Below are positions 1 to 11,200 of a stretch of DNA of 45,160 nt, piece after piece. Origin of the DNA: Stramenopiles sp. TOSAG23-2 (Eukaryota > Sar). The notes beneath the pieces are model-generated. The model was given only the letters and a program-made list of their open reading frames with translations. It made no database searches and had not been told where the DNA came from. Position numbers and translations under genes: made by a program. The DNA is taken from assembly GCA_900128395.1 (NCBI GenBank), contig LT649289.1:1-45160 (forward strand), read 5' to 3'. Positions within the stretch are counted from its first letter, which is position 1, and every line of letters begins with the position of its first letter.

Positions 1-1291
1 TAAATATTTTTTCTTGACACACACAGAGAGAGACAGAGAGAGAGATAAAAAAGACAGCTAGCCAGAAAAAAAGACTTCCGTTTTTGTATTCTTACTATCT
101 ATGCTGCACCTTTCCATCCTTTGTGTCTATTGATGTATATATAAATGCAATATATCATTATTCATCATAGTTCATAGAACAAATCTTCTTCTTCGATATT
201 TCGAGAAGAATCTCCCGATCTCATCTGATATCTTTTATGAATAATTTCAATCGTAGCTAGTGCTGTGGCTATGTTATAATAGGAATCCAAAAAATATTAT
301 AGCGGAATAAACTAAGAATATCCGCTTTTTGGTAATATCCAATACCTCTCTATCAAATATACATAAATTAGTATACTAAATTAGTACTTAAATTAAACGT
401 CGTTTTGAAATCCACTAATAATCCTTCTCATTTACAAGGTTTATTGAAAGTATGTCCGAACATTATTATATCATCATACATAAAATCACAAAATATCAAA
501 TAATTCATCTATAAAAATATTAATCAAAATATCCGCAAAACAACAACAACAACAATTTAAATTGTTACAATTCTTTATTCTATTTATACATAATTTTACA
601 CAAGGAAAAATAATTTCTGAAATAATCGTTCATACTTTTTTTAAAATATATTAAGTATATATATTTGTATACTAAGATTCCGATTTTTTTATCGAGATGA
701 TTTTTTTCAAACAAATATTCTAAATGTGCAAATACATAAATATATCCGGATAGTATAGACTATAGAATAAATTTTTTGATCAGGCAAAAAAAAAATTTGT
801 ACTCCTGCAAAATATTTTGGCAAAAAAAATTATTATACCCGAATTAGGGCTTGACGATATCACTATGTTTAACAATAGAACGTTTTGTGAAAAATGTTTT
901 TTTGGTTTCACATTTTTGACACAAAAAAAAGTCCCAGTTTATCTTGGCTAGACGACTAGAAAATAATTATTATTATTGTGCATGCATGGCACACACCCAT
1001 ACAGATGTATACACACACACACACAATATATCTATCGTTGTTTTCTTTTCTGTTATTGGTATAATATATCTTTGCAATAAATATTCTTTCAAAATAGAAG
1101 AGGAAGTGCTGTGCATATTATTAATTGAATATATATATATATATATATATAATATTATTATTTTTTTTTGCATTTTAATAATTTCAAAAAAACAATATAC
1201 TATATAATAATTTCAAATAAAAGATTTTCGTCTTACCCCCCTCTATTTTCAATTTGAATATTCACGCAAGTTGTCATAAAAAAATATAACA
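1..1291. other. AT-rich intergenic region
   Basis: No convincing gene. The stretch holds GA/CA-rich low-complexity sequence at its left end, a CA repeat near 1012-1024, a TA repeat near 1129-1151 and many A/T homopolymers. Short open frames here (for example 944-1207) are microsatellite translations rich in Tyr/Ile and are not credible proteins. The last part is presumably the 5-prime leader and promoter of the aldo/keto reductase gene, but I recognise no defined promoter element. Confidence 0.7.
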
Positions 1292-2641
1292 ATGGCATCA
1301 ATTGCAGATGATGAATCGAAAACATCTAATAGTGGTAATGGTGGTAATATAAGTCCATCGTTAAATGAATCGTCAAATGTTCCAACTTATAATTTTGCTG
1401 TTCAAGGTCAAGGTGGCAAAATTCCACAAGTTGGTTTTGGTACGTCTGGTTTGAAAGGGGAAATGGGAGAAGAAGCTATAGTTGAAGCAATACGTTGGGG
1501 ATATCGTTTAATAGATACAGCTTTGCTTTATGGAAATCATGCCGAAGTTGGAAATGCTGTAGCGCGCGCAATGGCAGAATTAGATCTAGATCGCGATGAT
1601 ATCTTTATTACAAGTAAAGTTGGCTTTTTTCCACCAGATTCAAAAGGTAAGGATGATATCTGGATGTACAAAGGTGGCTTAAATTTAAAAGGTGATGAAG
1701 AAGAATCAATTGCTATATCATTATCTGAATTGAAATTGAAGTACGTTGATTTATTTTTAATACACAACCCGACTGCAAGTATTCAAGAATACAACAGTGC
1801 ATGTTTGCCACATTTTTTTGAATTATTTAATTATAAAGATAACGATGGTGCAGTGAAACCAAAGATATTACCAAATGGATATGATGCACGTGAAATGATG
1901 CAAGAAACAGCTAGGAAATCACTTACAGCAAAGGTGGATATGGATGTATCATATGAAAGACGAAAAGCATCTTGGAAAGCATTGGAAAAAGCAAAACGAC
2001 AAGGTAAATGTCGATACATTGGCGTTAGTAATTATACGAAAGAATTATTACTAGAGATGAAGGAATATGCTGAAATAATGCCAGCAGTCAATCAATTGGA
2101 ATACCATCCAAGATTTGCATCAAAAGAATTGCTTGAAACAGCAAAATCAATGGGTGTTATATTAATTGGTTATGGTATGGGAATGGCAACACAAATTTCT
2201 ATGTCAAGTGATGCGAATGTCACAAGTCCTGGTGCAAAAAGAGTCAATCGTACGTTAGAAGAAATTAGTAAACGAATGAATAAAAGCAAACATCAAATTC
2301 TTGCTCGTTGGATGAAACAACAAAATATAATACCGTTGCCACGTAGTTCGAATGGTAAACATATTCGGGAAAATATTGATATATATGATTTCGAATTAAG
2401 TGATGATGATATGATATTAATAGATAAGTGCAACGAAAATTATCCATATTATTGGGACAATCGAACATCATCAATAACAGTTAGACATGCTGTAACTAAA
2501 GCATTTGTCAATACGGGAAAAGCAATAGCAAGACATAGTCAATCATGGGCACAGAATGTTGGGAATTCACTGGGAGGGATGTCAGGTATGCCATCTATGT
2601 CTGGTTTGGGTATTGGCAGTACTGGCATTGGAAGTGTTTAG
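1292..2641 (+). CDS. Aldo/keto reductase family protein
   Basis: Predicted NADPH-dependent oxidoreductase of the aldo/keto reductase superfamily (TIM barrel), probably cytosolic, 449 residues in one exon. The catalytic tetrad is visible: Asp75 and Tyr80 in the strand/helix YRLIDTALLYGN, Lys109 in ITSKVGFF and His158 in DLFLIHNP. Later family features are the GVSNYT strand near residue 240 and the QLEYHP motif near 260. Compared with a typical ~320-residue member it has a low-complexity N-terminal extension (~35 residues, Ser/Asn/Gly), an insertion after His158, and a C-terminal Gly/Met/Ser tail (GGMSGMPSMSGLGIGS). The ATG lies in an A-rich context (aacaATGGC), similar to that of the Sec14 gene. 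Substrate cannot be predicted. No intron is seen. Confidence 0.9.
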   Translation: MASIADDESKTSNSGNGGNISPSLNESSNVPTYNFAVQGQGGKIPQVGFGTSGLKGEMGEEAIVEAIRWGYRLIDTALLYGNHAEVGNAVARAMAELDLDRDDIFITSKVGFFPPDSKGKDDIWMYKGGLNLKGDEEESIAISLSELKLKYVDLFLIHNPTASIQEYNSACLPHFFELFNYKDNDGAVKPKILPNGYDAREMMQETARKSLTAKVDMDVSYERRKASWKALEKAKRQGKCRYIGVSNYTKELLLEMKEYAEIMPAVNQLEYHPRFASKELLETAKSMGVILIGYGMGMATQISMSSDANVTSPGAKRVNRTLEEISKRMNKSKHQILARWMKQQNIIPLPRSSNGKHIRENIDIYDFELSDDDMILIDKCNENYPYYWDNRTSSITVRHAVTKAFVNTGKAIARHSQSWAQNVGNSLGGMSGMPSMSGLGIGSTGIGSV

Positions 2642-3059
2642 TGTCATCAAGTAATCTTGATAATGACTTTTATAACACATGAAGACGATGCAGGGAATGT
2701 GTTTTATAATTTTTTATTAATATACATGTGCATATGCCATAATATCTGGGAATGAGATTGGATATTATATATAATAAAAAAAGATGTACACATAATAATA
2801 ATATTTTAAAAGAATATCTTCTCTGTATGTAATTAATATTTTATATTTTGATTTTGATACAGTGGTTAAATCTTGTTTTAGATGACGACAAATAGCAAAT
2901 ACTATCCCTCTTCTCCTCTGTCAAATAAATGACTCACTTCTAATATCATACGCTCTGCTAATACTCACCCATATATATATATAATAAATAGACAATAGGA
3001 AGAGAGAAGAGATATATATGAAAGAACATAAATTGAAATCTTAATACGCTCGTTATCAC
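2642..3059. other. Intergenic spacer
   Basis: About 420 bases between two same-strand genes, AT-rich with ATA repeats and a GA-rich stretch just before the next start. It should hold the 3-prime UTR of the reductase and the promoter of the glycosyltransferase. I see no gene or RNA. Confidence 0.7.
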
Positions 3060-4879
3060 ATGATGGAACATTATAAACAATACTTCGACATGGAGTCACC
3101 GGAAGATAGAATATCTGCATGTTTCATATTAGCTGTCTTTGTATTTGTTGGTTCATCAGTAATAGATGGTTCTATTAATATATTGCAGTTGCATCACAGG
3201 CTCTATAAAACACATCAATTAAATACAGTTGCAGCATTATTGAGCTTTCTATTTACACTCGTCGCAGGAATTGTGAAAAACACGCATCCAACTATACTGG
3301 CATACATTGCTGACGAGGAAGCAAAACCATATTTATTCATATGGAAAGATTCACTTTCAATAAAATCACATCAAACTATATTTTTACACATTGTGTTTTA
3401 TTTATTAGGACACGTTGTCGCTGTTTTGTATAAGTTGATCATTGTAGCATTTAAAGCATATAAATATAGGCAGTTAACAAAAGTTGGGTTAAATAAATGT
3501 ACAGGGCAACCAAAGCGTATCTTAATTATTCATGCATCTGTTGGTAGTGGGCACAAGCGTGCCGCGCAAGCAATAGAAGAAGCTATTAAAAAACGCATTA
3601 TTAATTCAGGTGGTGAAATAGCAAGTGACAATGATAATGATAATAATAATGACGAGAAGAATGGTAAAACTGTTGTGAAAGTATTAGATATTATTGATAC
3701 ACAAGAATGGTTTTTACGAACAGTATATAAAAAAGGTTTTATGACATTAGTAGGTGAAGATTGGGGACAAGCATTTATCGGATTGATGTTTGATAGATCA
3801 AATCAGCAAGCTCCTGGATTAGATGTTGGCGAACATGGTTTCTTTCAAACTGTTTTAGAAGAAGCATTTTCATTATCGTTTGTCGAGTATTTATTTAATT
3901 TCAAACCAGATATTATAATCAATACGCATTTTCTTGGATTAAAGATTATATCACATTTAAGACAGAAATTACCTGCATTCAATGTACCGCAAGTAACAGC
4001 AGTAACCGATTTTGACGTTCATGCATATTGGGCATGTCAACCATGTGAGCATTTTTTCGTTGCAAGGGATGAATGTAGACATGCCTTACAAGAAATGGGA
4101 ATTTCAAATGATTTAATACAAATTACCGGTATGCCAATTGTTCAAGCATTTTCAAATGTACGTTCAAAACAAAAGTGTTTAAAAGATTTACAATTAGATG
4201 GTAAATTACCAATTATATTATTAATGGCTGGTGGCGATGATATCTTTGAAACGTATCATGCATTATTAGAAATGACAACTAGTGTACAGATTGCACTTGT
4301 ATGTGGAAGACATGAAGATTTGAGAGATCAATTATTAGCAATCAATGTACCGATTAGGCATAAAGTAAAAATTGAAGGTTTTACTCGTGTGATGCGTAAG
4401 TAAATTCTAATATATTCCCCTATATATATATATTAAACCTCTAAAAAGGATACCTTCTCTCTCTCTAACACCATTTTTCTTGTTCATATACGCTATGCTT
4501 CACAGATGAATATTTATCATGCGCTGATTTAATTATCACAAAACCAGGTGGATTAACAACTGCAGAATCATTGGCAATGGGTACTGCTATTGTTGTGTAT
4601 CATAGTTTACCCGGGCAAGAATTACGGAATGCAGATATGATATTAGAGGAAGGTGCAGGAATCAAAATAAATGATTCAAGGATGTTAGGATATAAAATTG
4701 AAAAAATTTTAAAAGACAAAAAACGTCTTGCTTCATTAAAAAAAAATGCAAAACGAATTGGTTCTACCGATAGTGCTGATAAAATTGCAAAATATATATT
4801 CAATGCTGATTATTATGATACATACATGTCATCAAATGCTCGTCGTAGTAATTATAAAAAAAGGGGGAAAAATGAATGA
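3060..4879 (+). CDS. MGDG-synthase-like glycosyltransferase (GT28), two exons
   Basis: Membrane-anchored glycosyltransferase related to monogalactosyldiacylglycerol synthase and bacterial processive diacylglycerol glucosyltransferases, which transfer a sugar from a UDP-sugar to diacylglycerol. Exon 1 is 3060-4395 and exon 2 is 4506-4879; joining them in phase 1 gives 569 residues. Three N-terminal hydrophobic segments (about 20-40, 55-75, 105-132) precede the catalytic region. The MGD-type N-domain motif HASVGSGHKRAAQAI starts near residue 158, and the C-domain sugar-nucleotide motif ITKPGGLTTAES starts near 456, a few residues after the splice junction, which supports the intron call. Two in-frame Met codons (3060 and 3063) compete for the start. 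An Asp/Asn-rich loop lies near residue 190. The N-terminal membrane anchor is unusual for the family. The acceptor lipid and sugar are not predictable, and no plastid is implied. Confidence 0.85.
4396..4505 (+). other. Intron in the GT28 gene
   Basis: 110 bp, starting GTAAGT and ending TTCACAG, phase 1. A CTAAC branch-site candidate has its A 37 nt before the acceptor. Removing it restores one reading frame across the conserved C-terminal domain. Confidence 0.88.
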
Positions 4880-5037
4880 GTGTGAAAACCAAAAGAGGGA
4901 GGAGAGAGAGAGAGGAAATAGTGAATGTGTGATGTGTGAATGTGTGAATGTGGTGGTTTTTTTTGTGTGCATGTCTTTACATAGAGTTGTTTTAATTATG
5001 AGAGGGATTTTTTGTATCATACAAAAATTTAAAATAT

Positions 5038-6405
5038 TTAAAATATTCTTTTTAACTCAGACGCATGTGCTGCTAGCCTATTGCACCCCTCCAAAAATGC
5101 AGCCTGGGAGTTATTTGGGTCAACTGCCGAGCGATCCAATATAGACAGGGAGTGAGCACACGTGCCTTTCTTTTTCATATACCGGACGACCTCTAAAATA
5201 CTTTTCTGAGTCTCAACCTGCAAAGACTGCCGAATGAATTTTTCTAGCTCCAAGAGCAACCTTTCGCATTGCTCGCTACTTAGGGCGTGCTTGGTACAAA
5301 ACTCGGCAGTCACGGTTTCAAGATTACTTGACGGCCCCAGAGGTATCACTACCTTGTCTGTCTTATCTTCCAGTCCAACTTTAAAGTAGAAGTCTTGGTT
5401 CAATAGCACCGGAACGACAACTTCCAGTAGACTGCGTTCCGACAAACTCATCTTTCCGCACTCGTGGGACTTGGAGAGCATTCTCTCCTGCAGCTGGCGG
5501 CACGCATTTTCATCCAACCCCTTGTAAGCCAGGCAGGCCTGTACTAATATTTGCTTATTGGCTTCGGGTTGCGGGCATTTCAAGCGAAGCAATTTTGTGT
5601 CGCACATACGTGGATCTACAAAAATACCCCGTGCTAATACGAGGCTGGCGTGCACGTATATGTCGTCCATCTCCACGCAAAATGTTCGAACGTACCCATG
5701 GGCTATCAGCAATAGTCTAATTTGTTCTCGCTTTTCGCCCTGCTGGTTGTGCTCTACGGCTACCGCACCAAATGTGTACTTGGAAAAATTAAAATTCTGC
5801 AATATCATGAATTCGGTCCCTTCCGTATCGAGCGATAAGAAATGGACAAAAGGAGGCGCATGATGTTCATCCATCACTTCTTCCAACGTTCGCGTTACAC
5901 GACGCGTCACTTCTCCCCGGGTCGAGTACAGCAAATGCTCGCGGATGCCGCTGTACAGATTTCTTGAGCTTGGATTTGCTCCCAATGTCATTTCACCGTT
6001 ATTATCATTTTTTAGGCGATTTGCAGCGACTTGGATATCCACGCTGCTGTTCTGGACATCTTCAAAAAAATCGACAACGATGCCAGATATATTCGAAAGC
6101 GGCTCATTCCTCATGGCACACCTCCGTCCGCTTGTTACCAAACGCGCATATTGACGAGAGGGCTCGACGCAGAGACCGGTCCACCCGAACGCTTTTTCGA
6201 GTGTCAAGGTGTTGCTCATATGGATTCCGTCCGCGGCTCCAATCTCAACAAAATACCCTGTTCCGAGGGGAACAGAGTCGCCATACACTTGTTGCATGAC
6301 ATATTTCTCTTGATCAACCTGGGAATGCCACACAATTTCACTGTCCCACACGCTTATGGACTGGGCCGACGCTACGAAAAGCAGGAAGAGGAGACCAACA
6401 GTCAT
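5038..6405 (-). CDS. Secreted/ER FkbM-family methyltransferase
   Basis: 455-residue protein with a cleavable-looking signal peptide (hydrophobic residues 3-16, ending ASAQS) followed by an FkbM-type SAM-dependent methyltransferase domain (about 40-225). Motif I is FVEIGAADG (52-60), the acidic end of strand 2 is CVEPS (79-83), and the later FkbM motif is SLDTEGTEF (191-199) followed by VEHNQQ. FkbM proteins usually O-methylate sugars or natural products; the substrate here is unknown. Residues 230-455 match no family I recognise and contain about eight Cys. The gene is strikingly different in composition from its neighbours: GC is near 50% by eye and codons ending in G/C are common, against about 30% GC around it. 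No intron is visible. It may be a recent horizontal acquisition, or less likely a foreign sequence joined during assembly. Confidence 0.88.
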   Translation of the reverse strand: MTVGLLFLLFVASAQSISVWDSEIVWHSQVDQEKYVMQQVYGDSVPLGTGYFVEIGAADGIHMSNTLTLEKAFGWTGLCVEPSRQYARLVTSGRRCAMRNEPLSNISGIVVDFFEDVQNSSVDIQVAANRLKNDNNGEMTLGANPSSRNLYSGIREHLLYSTRGEVTRRVTRTLEEVMDEHHAPPFVHFLSLDTEGTEFMILQNFNFSKYTFGAVAVEHNQQGEKREQIRLLLIAHGYVRTFCVEMDDIYVHASLVLARGIFVDPRMCDTKLLRLKCPQPEANKQILVQACLAYKGLDENACRQLQERMLSKSHECGKMSLSERSLLEVVVPVLLNQDFYFKVGLEDKTDKVVIPLGPSSNLETVTAEFCTKHALSSEQCERLLLELEKFIRQSLQVETQKSILEVVRYMKKKGTCAHSLSILDRSAVDPNNSQAAFLEGCNRLAAHASELKRIF

Positions 6406-7484
6406 CCCGCCACCACCACAGCCTTCTAAAGCAATCGAGGGGATAACAAGTTTGAAAAGAACACGACAGTTATTTCTCTTAACACATTCTTATTGACATC
6501 GTTGTAATTCGAACGAGAAAGACATGTGTTCATTTAGTCTGTATGTATTTCATCTAACCATTCCTCGTCGAGATATAATAATGTTTCTTCGCTTTCTTTT
6601 TCCTTTTTTTATTTTGCAAGTATAAATAATAATAATAGAAGAATAATATTATTATTATATTATATTTATAGATATTATGAATGATTAGATCTATGTTGTT
6701 GCCTATTATTTATTATTGAAATTATAATAGGTATGGCTATTGATGAAATTATTATTTTATTTTTCAAATATAAAAAAAATAATAGTCTGCGGCGCGTGTA
6801 CTTGGTAAATTAGATTACCGATTACCTATATATTTATAGCTTGTGTATATGATATATAGTCAATAGTCAAGGATATATGAAAAATATTATTTAGATTTAT
6901 AGGGTCGAGATCCTGATTATGATATCCTCGCCTCTTGCCTCTTTATCTTGCCTCTTGCAAGTCGCAAGTGTAGCAAGTTGCTTCTTGATATTATAATACT
7001 GGTATTACAATATAGCTAATGCTACGAGTGCCAAAATGCTGGACAACGAAAAAGAGCTTTACGATCACAAAATCATTTCATGTTGTTACCACGTATATCG
7101 AAATATTAATGATCTCTAAGAAGGAGAAATTGTATATATATTAATATATATATATATATATATATGGTAGTACTATCCCTTGTGTATTAATTAATATATA
7201 CGTATAAAATATATATGGAATGTAGTATATATATATGTATATATTGTACTTCTCTTTTATCTACATACAATGCATATAAATCTATAAATTTTGTTACTAA
7301 TGTGTCTTAGTTATTCATATTTTTGTTCAAAATAATGAATGCACAAATCGATCACAATTATTATTATTATTTTTTAGTCTTTTTGTTTTTAGTTTTGGCA
7401 TTTTTCTATTTTAAGGTAAGGGCTGTAGCAGGGAAGAACGAAGGGAATAATCGAGTAGCATTTTTCCTATAGAATTTTAGAATC
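6406..7484. other. AT-rich intergenic region
   Basis: About 1.1 kb upstream of the methyltransferase gene. GC content falls sharply within about 50 bases of its start codon. The region contains long TA microsatellites (about 7130-7165 and 7190-7250) and a short CCTCTTGC-type repeat near 6930-6960. No gene, tRNA or rRNA is recognised. Confidence 0.65.
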
Positions 7485-7757
7485 AAATTTATGACTATCG
7501 AAAAAATTTAGTAGGGGAAGATATTGAAAATGCCGTTGGACCAATGGATTTGTTAAAATATTGCAAAACAGATCAAGAAAGAAAAGAAATGGAGGCTGTA
7601 ATTAACATAGGAAAAGAGTTAAATGGTATGACGAGTGATGGGATACCATATATTTATCGTTGTTGGGCCGATACAGAGTTTCAAAATGCCCATGAAGTTC
7701 TTGGTAAAAAACCACAAGAATATTTTCATAAAATTATAAAAAAACCAATACTCGACG
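7485..7757 (+). pseudogene. Partial duplicate of the Sec14-GOLD gene
   Basis: These 273 bases match 12689-12961 of the intact Sec14-GOLD gene with one difference that I see (G at 7535, A at 12739). They cover codons 88-178 only. Both ends of the match fall inside coding sequence, so no start, C-terminal lipid-binding half, GOLD domain or proper stop is present; the reading frame runs on into unrelated AT-rich DNA. The near identity implies a recent duplication about 5.2 kb from the parent. It should not make a functional protein. Confidence 0.9.
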
Positions 7758-8238
7758 CGACTACGATATATATTATTAGAATTTTTTATATGATATAATA
7801 TATATTTTTTATAATAAAAAAATATTAATAATAATTTTAATAAAATTAATGTGAGCATCAGAAATGTTATACACACGACGGCAGCGCATTTAGCTATTGG
7901 TGTCACCACACACACACATGTTATGTGAAATCAGACATATTCTCTCTTCTTCCACGCACACATGTTATGTGAAATCAGACACATATTCTCTCTTCTTCCA
8001 CGCACCATGCGTTATGTGAAATCAGAGACATATTCTCTCTTCTTCCACGCACCATATGTTTCAAAAAAATATACATTTTTTTACTTGTTATTTTGTTTTA
8101 TTAATATTTGTGTAATATTGTGGTGCATAAATGATGTATCACAATCGTTTCAATCATCTCCTATTTTTTTCCTTATTTCTTTGTTTTAGACTTTACGTTT
8201 TCTATTACTCTCGGTTTCCAAGTTTCCAATACCATTTT
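7758..8238. other. Spacer between Sec14 fragment and ankyrin-kinase-TIR gene
   Basis: No gene. It carries the triple 44-45 bp repeat described separately and pyrimidine-rich low-complexity DNA that probably includes the 3-prime UTR of the minus-strand gene to its right. Confidence 0.6.
7917..8056. repeat. Tandem repeat, about 3 copies of 44-45 bp
   Basis: The unit contains TTATGTGAAATCAGA followed by CATATTCTCTCTTCTTCC and begins at about 7917, 7961 and 8006. Copies differ by one- or two-base insertions (CAGAC/CAGACA/CAGAGA) and a CG insertion in the third copy. Confidence 0.9.
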
Positions 8239-11200
8239 TCAATCTTCTTTGTGTTCATCATCATCAACATTAACATTAACTTTCTCTTCTTCTTCTTCCG
8301 TATTCACCACACCATTCTCCTGCCCGTTCATTGTTGTTCCAACTTCTTCTATTACTGTTGCCACACCCAAACGTTCCATCATCATTTCATTCATCATTGA
8401 TTCATGTTCATAATTACGCTTACCACCTTTTGGTCGATACGACATAACTTCATGACCATTTAACATCTTTCGTATTGTTTTAGCAGTCTTATTATTTGCT
8501 TTTATTTCAGTATCACTAGCTTCAAATACCCAATCATCTACTTTTGACATGATGAACAATAATTCTTTTTTTTCATCCAAAACCATTTGTAAACTACGAA
8601 GACAACTATCATCTTCTAATACACCTCCTGTCAAAATTATTACAACATATTCAGCTTCTGAAACAACAGATATAATTGTTTGTTGGCGAGACAGTAATGA
8701 TTTTTCTATATCTTGACCAATATGTTTTCCAGATTTTATATTGTCAACTGAATTTTCAGCATAAATAACCATAAATGAATGTGTTTTAAAACTAAGATAA
8801 ATTGGTCTAGGTACTTGAATCTCAGCACGACGTAACAATTCATACACCATAGCTTCATATTCAAATCCACGACGTCGATGTGGTATCATTTGATCATTAT
8901 CATGCATGTCAATTATCACTTTACGTATATGATTTGCAGTGTCAGGACTGCCTTGGAGTCTTGAAAATTTAGTAAATCCCATATCTTTGGTCTCAAGGTC
9001 CGTATATGTCTTTTCCAACGTTGAAACAATTTTCCCTTTTGCATCAAATCCCATTGAACTTTTCCATCCACGCTCTTCCGCATTTTTATGATTTGACTTG
9101 CGCGAACACATATTTGCTTGCCATCGATTTAAATTCCATTGCCAAAACATTGGATTTTCTTCTACAATAACAAAAATTGGTTTGTTATAGAATAATGCAG
9201 TAGCAAATTCTAATAAACAATACCATCTTGACATATAACTATTTGTTAACATGACAACAAATATATCAGAATCAATCACACCTTGTATCATACTATTCGC
9301 ATCAATTTTTTTCTGTGACATATCACGCCATACATGTACCCCGGATTGTTTCAATGTATTAAATAATGTACCAACCTCCCCAGACGATTCAGCTTGCATA
9401 TGGGATATAAACATATGGTATTTCATAGGTTGTTGACCCGGTTCGTTTTTATTGCTTGGATTCAAAAAACGGTGATCCAATATATTTTGAAGAGATGGTC
9501 TTTCATTTGGTTTACCTTTCAGACACCAACGAATTAAATTTTTTGCATCGTTTATTGTTTGTATGTTTGCCGTATCAGTTTTACTAAATATCACATCAAA
9601 ATATGTATCGGGAATAGTATGCCATGCACACAATATGGCTTTATCTGGTTTATTTGCTAAATTATCATCACTAATATCTTGTGGAAATAAATTTTGACCA
9701 GTACATAATTCGTATAATAATACACCTAATGACCAAACATCAAATGATGATTTTATTATGTCCAACTTGCCACCAATAGTAGTGAATATACAACGAGCTA
9801 ATTCAGGTGGACAATATCCGGTACTATATTTTAAGCTGTTATCCCGTTGGCTATCTTTTTCACATGCAGCATCCATATCACATAATAGCAATTGTTCTTC
9901 TTTGATGCCATCGCGTCTAACATATAAAAAATTACGTGGTTTTAAATCACAATGTACATATTTTAAATCATGATGCAATTCTTTTACTTTTGTCACAGCT
10001 TGATGAAATATATTGACAATTTTATATGGATTGTAACCAGCAATACGTTGTGTAGAAAGCTCGTGAAATAACGATACAATACCACGTTCCATGACTAATA
10101 CATATTGGTACTCAGAGTGAAAGGTTGGTTCTACGATACAAACTCGTTGTTTTCCATGATGATTTTCTAATGGAAGTTTTGTTTCAGCGTTTGGTAAATG
10201 CCATCCAAGTACTTTGACAACACATTTATCAATTGTACTATCAGAATTAATATCACTAATAAATCGTGCAGTAATCTCACGTTCAAATTCATCATAATTC
10301 TTCATTAATTTTAATGCTACTTGGTTATTGTTATCTTCAATATCTGTAGCAAAAAATACAATCGATGTGGAGGATTGATGTACAGGTTTTTCTTCGCTGG
10401 TAATTTTATAACGTTGAAATTTCGTACCGAGCGATTTGGCCCATTTAACGACTAATGGCCATTCGCAATAACGTATTATAGCATCTCGATCTCGATCAGC
10501 AGCATCATGGTATATTGGTTTAATTTTGTTATAAATGTGTTTCGTTAATATAAGATGTTTGTCTTCGTTGGATTTATTAAATTGCATTTCGCATATGTAA
10601 TGTAAATTTGTTTTACCATTTATTTCGAATTCTTCATTGTTTTGATTGATACGTTTAATCCTTGATGCTAATGTTTTATATATGTTCATATTTAAAACAT
10701 CGATGGCGTATCGTAATAAGGGCTTTTCCGGATTATTGGACATGTGATCATTGGACATATATAAAATTATACTACGATCATCTTCATTCATGCATTTCCG
10801 AAATAATTCCATATTTTCAGATTTGATTGCATTGTGTAAATTAGATAATTCTTCTACACATTTTCCACCTTTTGAACGTATAAGATCAATGATCTTTTGT
10901 ATAATTAGACTATGATTACCATAACATGCCCTGTCCAGGGGAGTGTATCCCACCGAATCCTTCTTATTAATGCTATTAAGAGACATATTAGTTAATAACA
11001 AATTAATCACCGCAGTACTCTTTTTGTTCCATTGTGCTGCCCAATGTAATGCAGTTAATCCATGTCTGCTATTTCCAATATTAAGATCAGCTTCACCTTG
11101 TTCAATCAAATATTTAACTATTTGGAAATGTTCTTTCTCTGCAGCTGCCATTAAAGGTGTACATTCGAAACTATCACTACGTTTACCTTCTTGATTCACG

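Noticed and set aside
944-1207. 87-codon ORF
   Set aside because: It is a translation of CA, TA and T-rich microsatellites (HTHTHN, YIYIYIYN) and has no protein-like composition.
4746-5144. 132-codon ORF overlapping the end of the GT28 gene
   Set aside because: It overlaps the real exon in another frame and then crosses GA/GT-rich low-complexity DNA; no domain.
5558-6429. Several plus-strand ORFs of 69-132 codons
   Set aside because: They are antisense shadows of the GC-rich methyltransferase gene, whose domain motifs lie on the minus strand.
8131-8400. 89-codon plus-strand ORF rich in Phe/His
   Set aside because: It is the complement of the acidic tail of the ankyrin-kinase-TIR gene plus pyrimidine-rich spacer.
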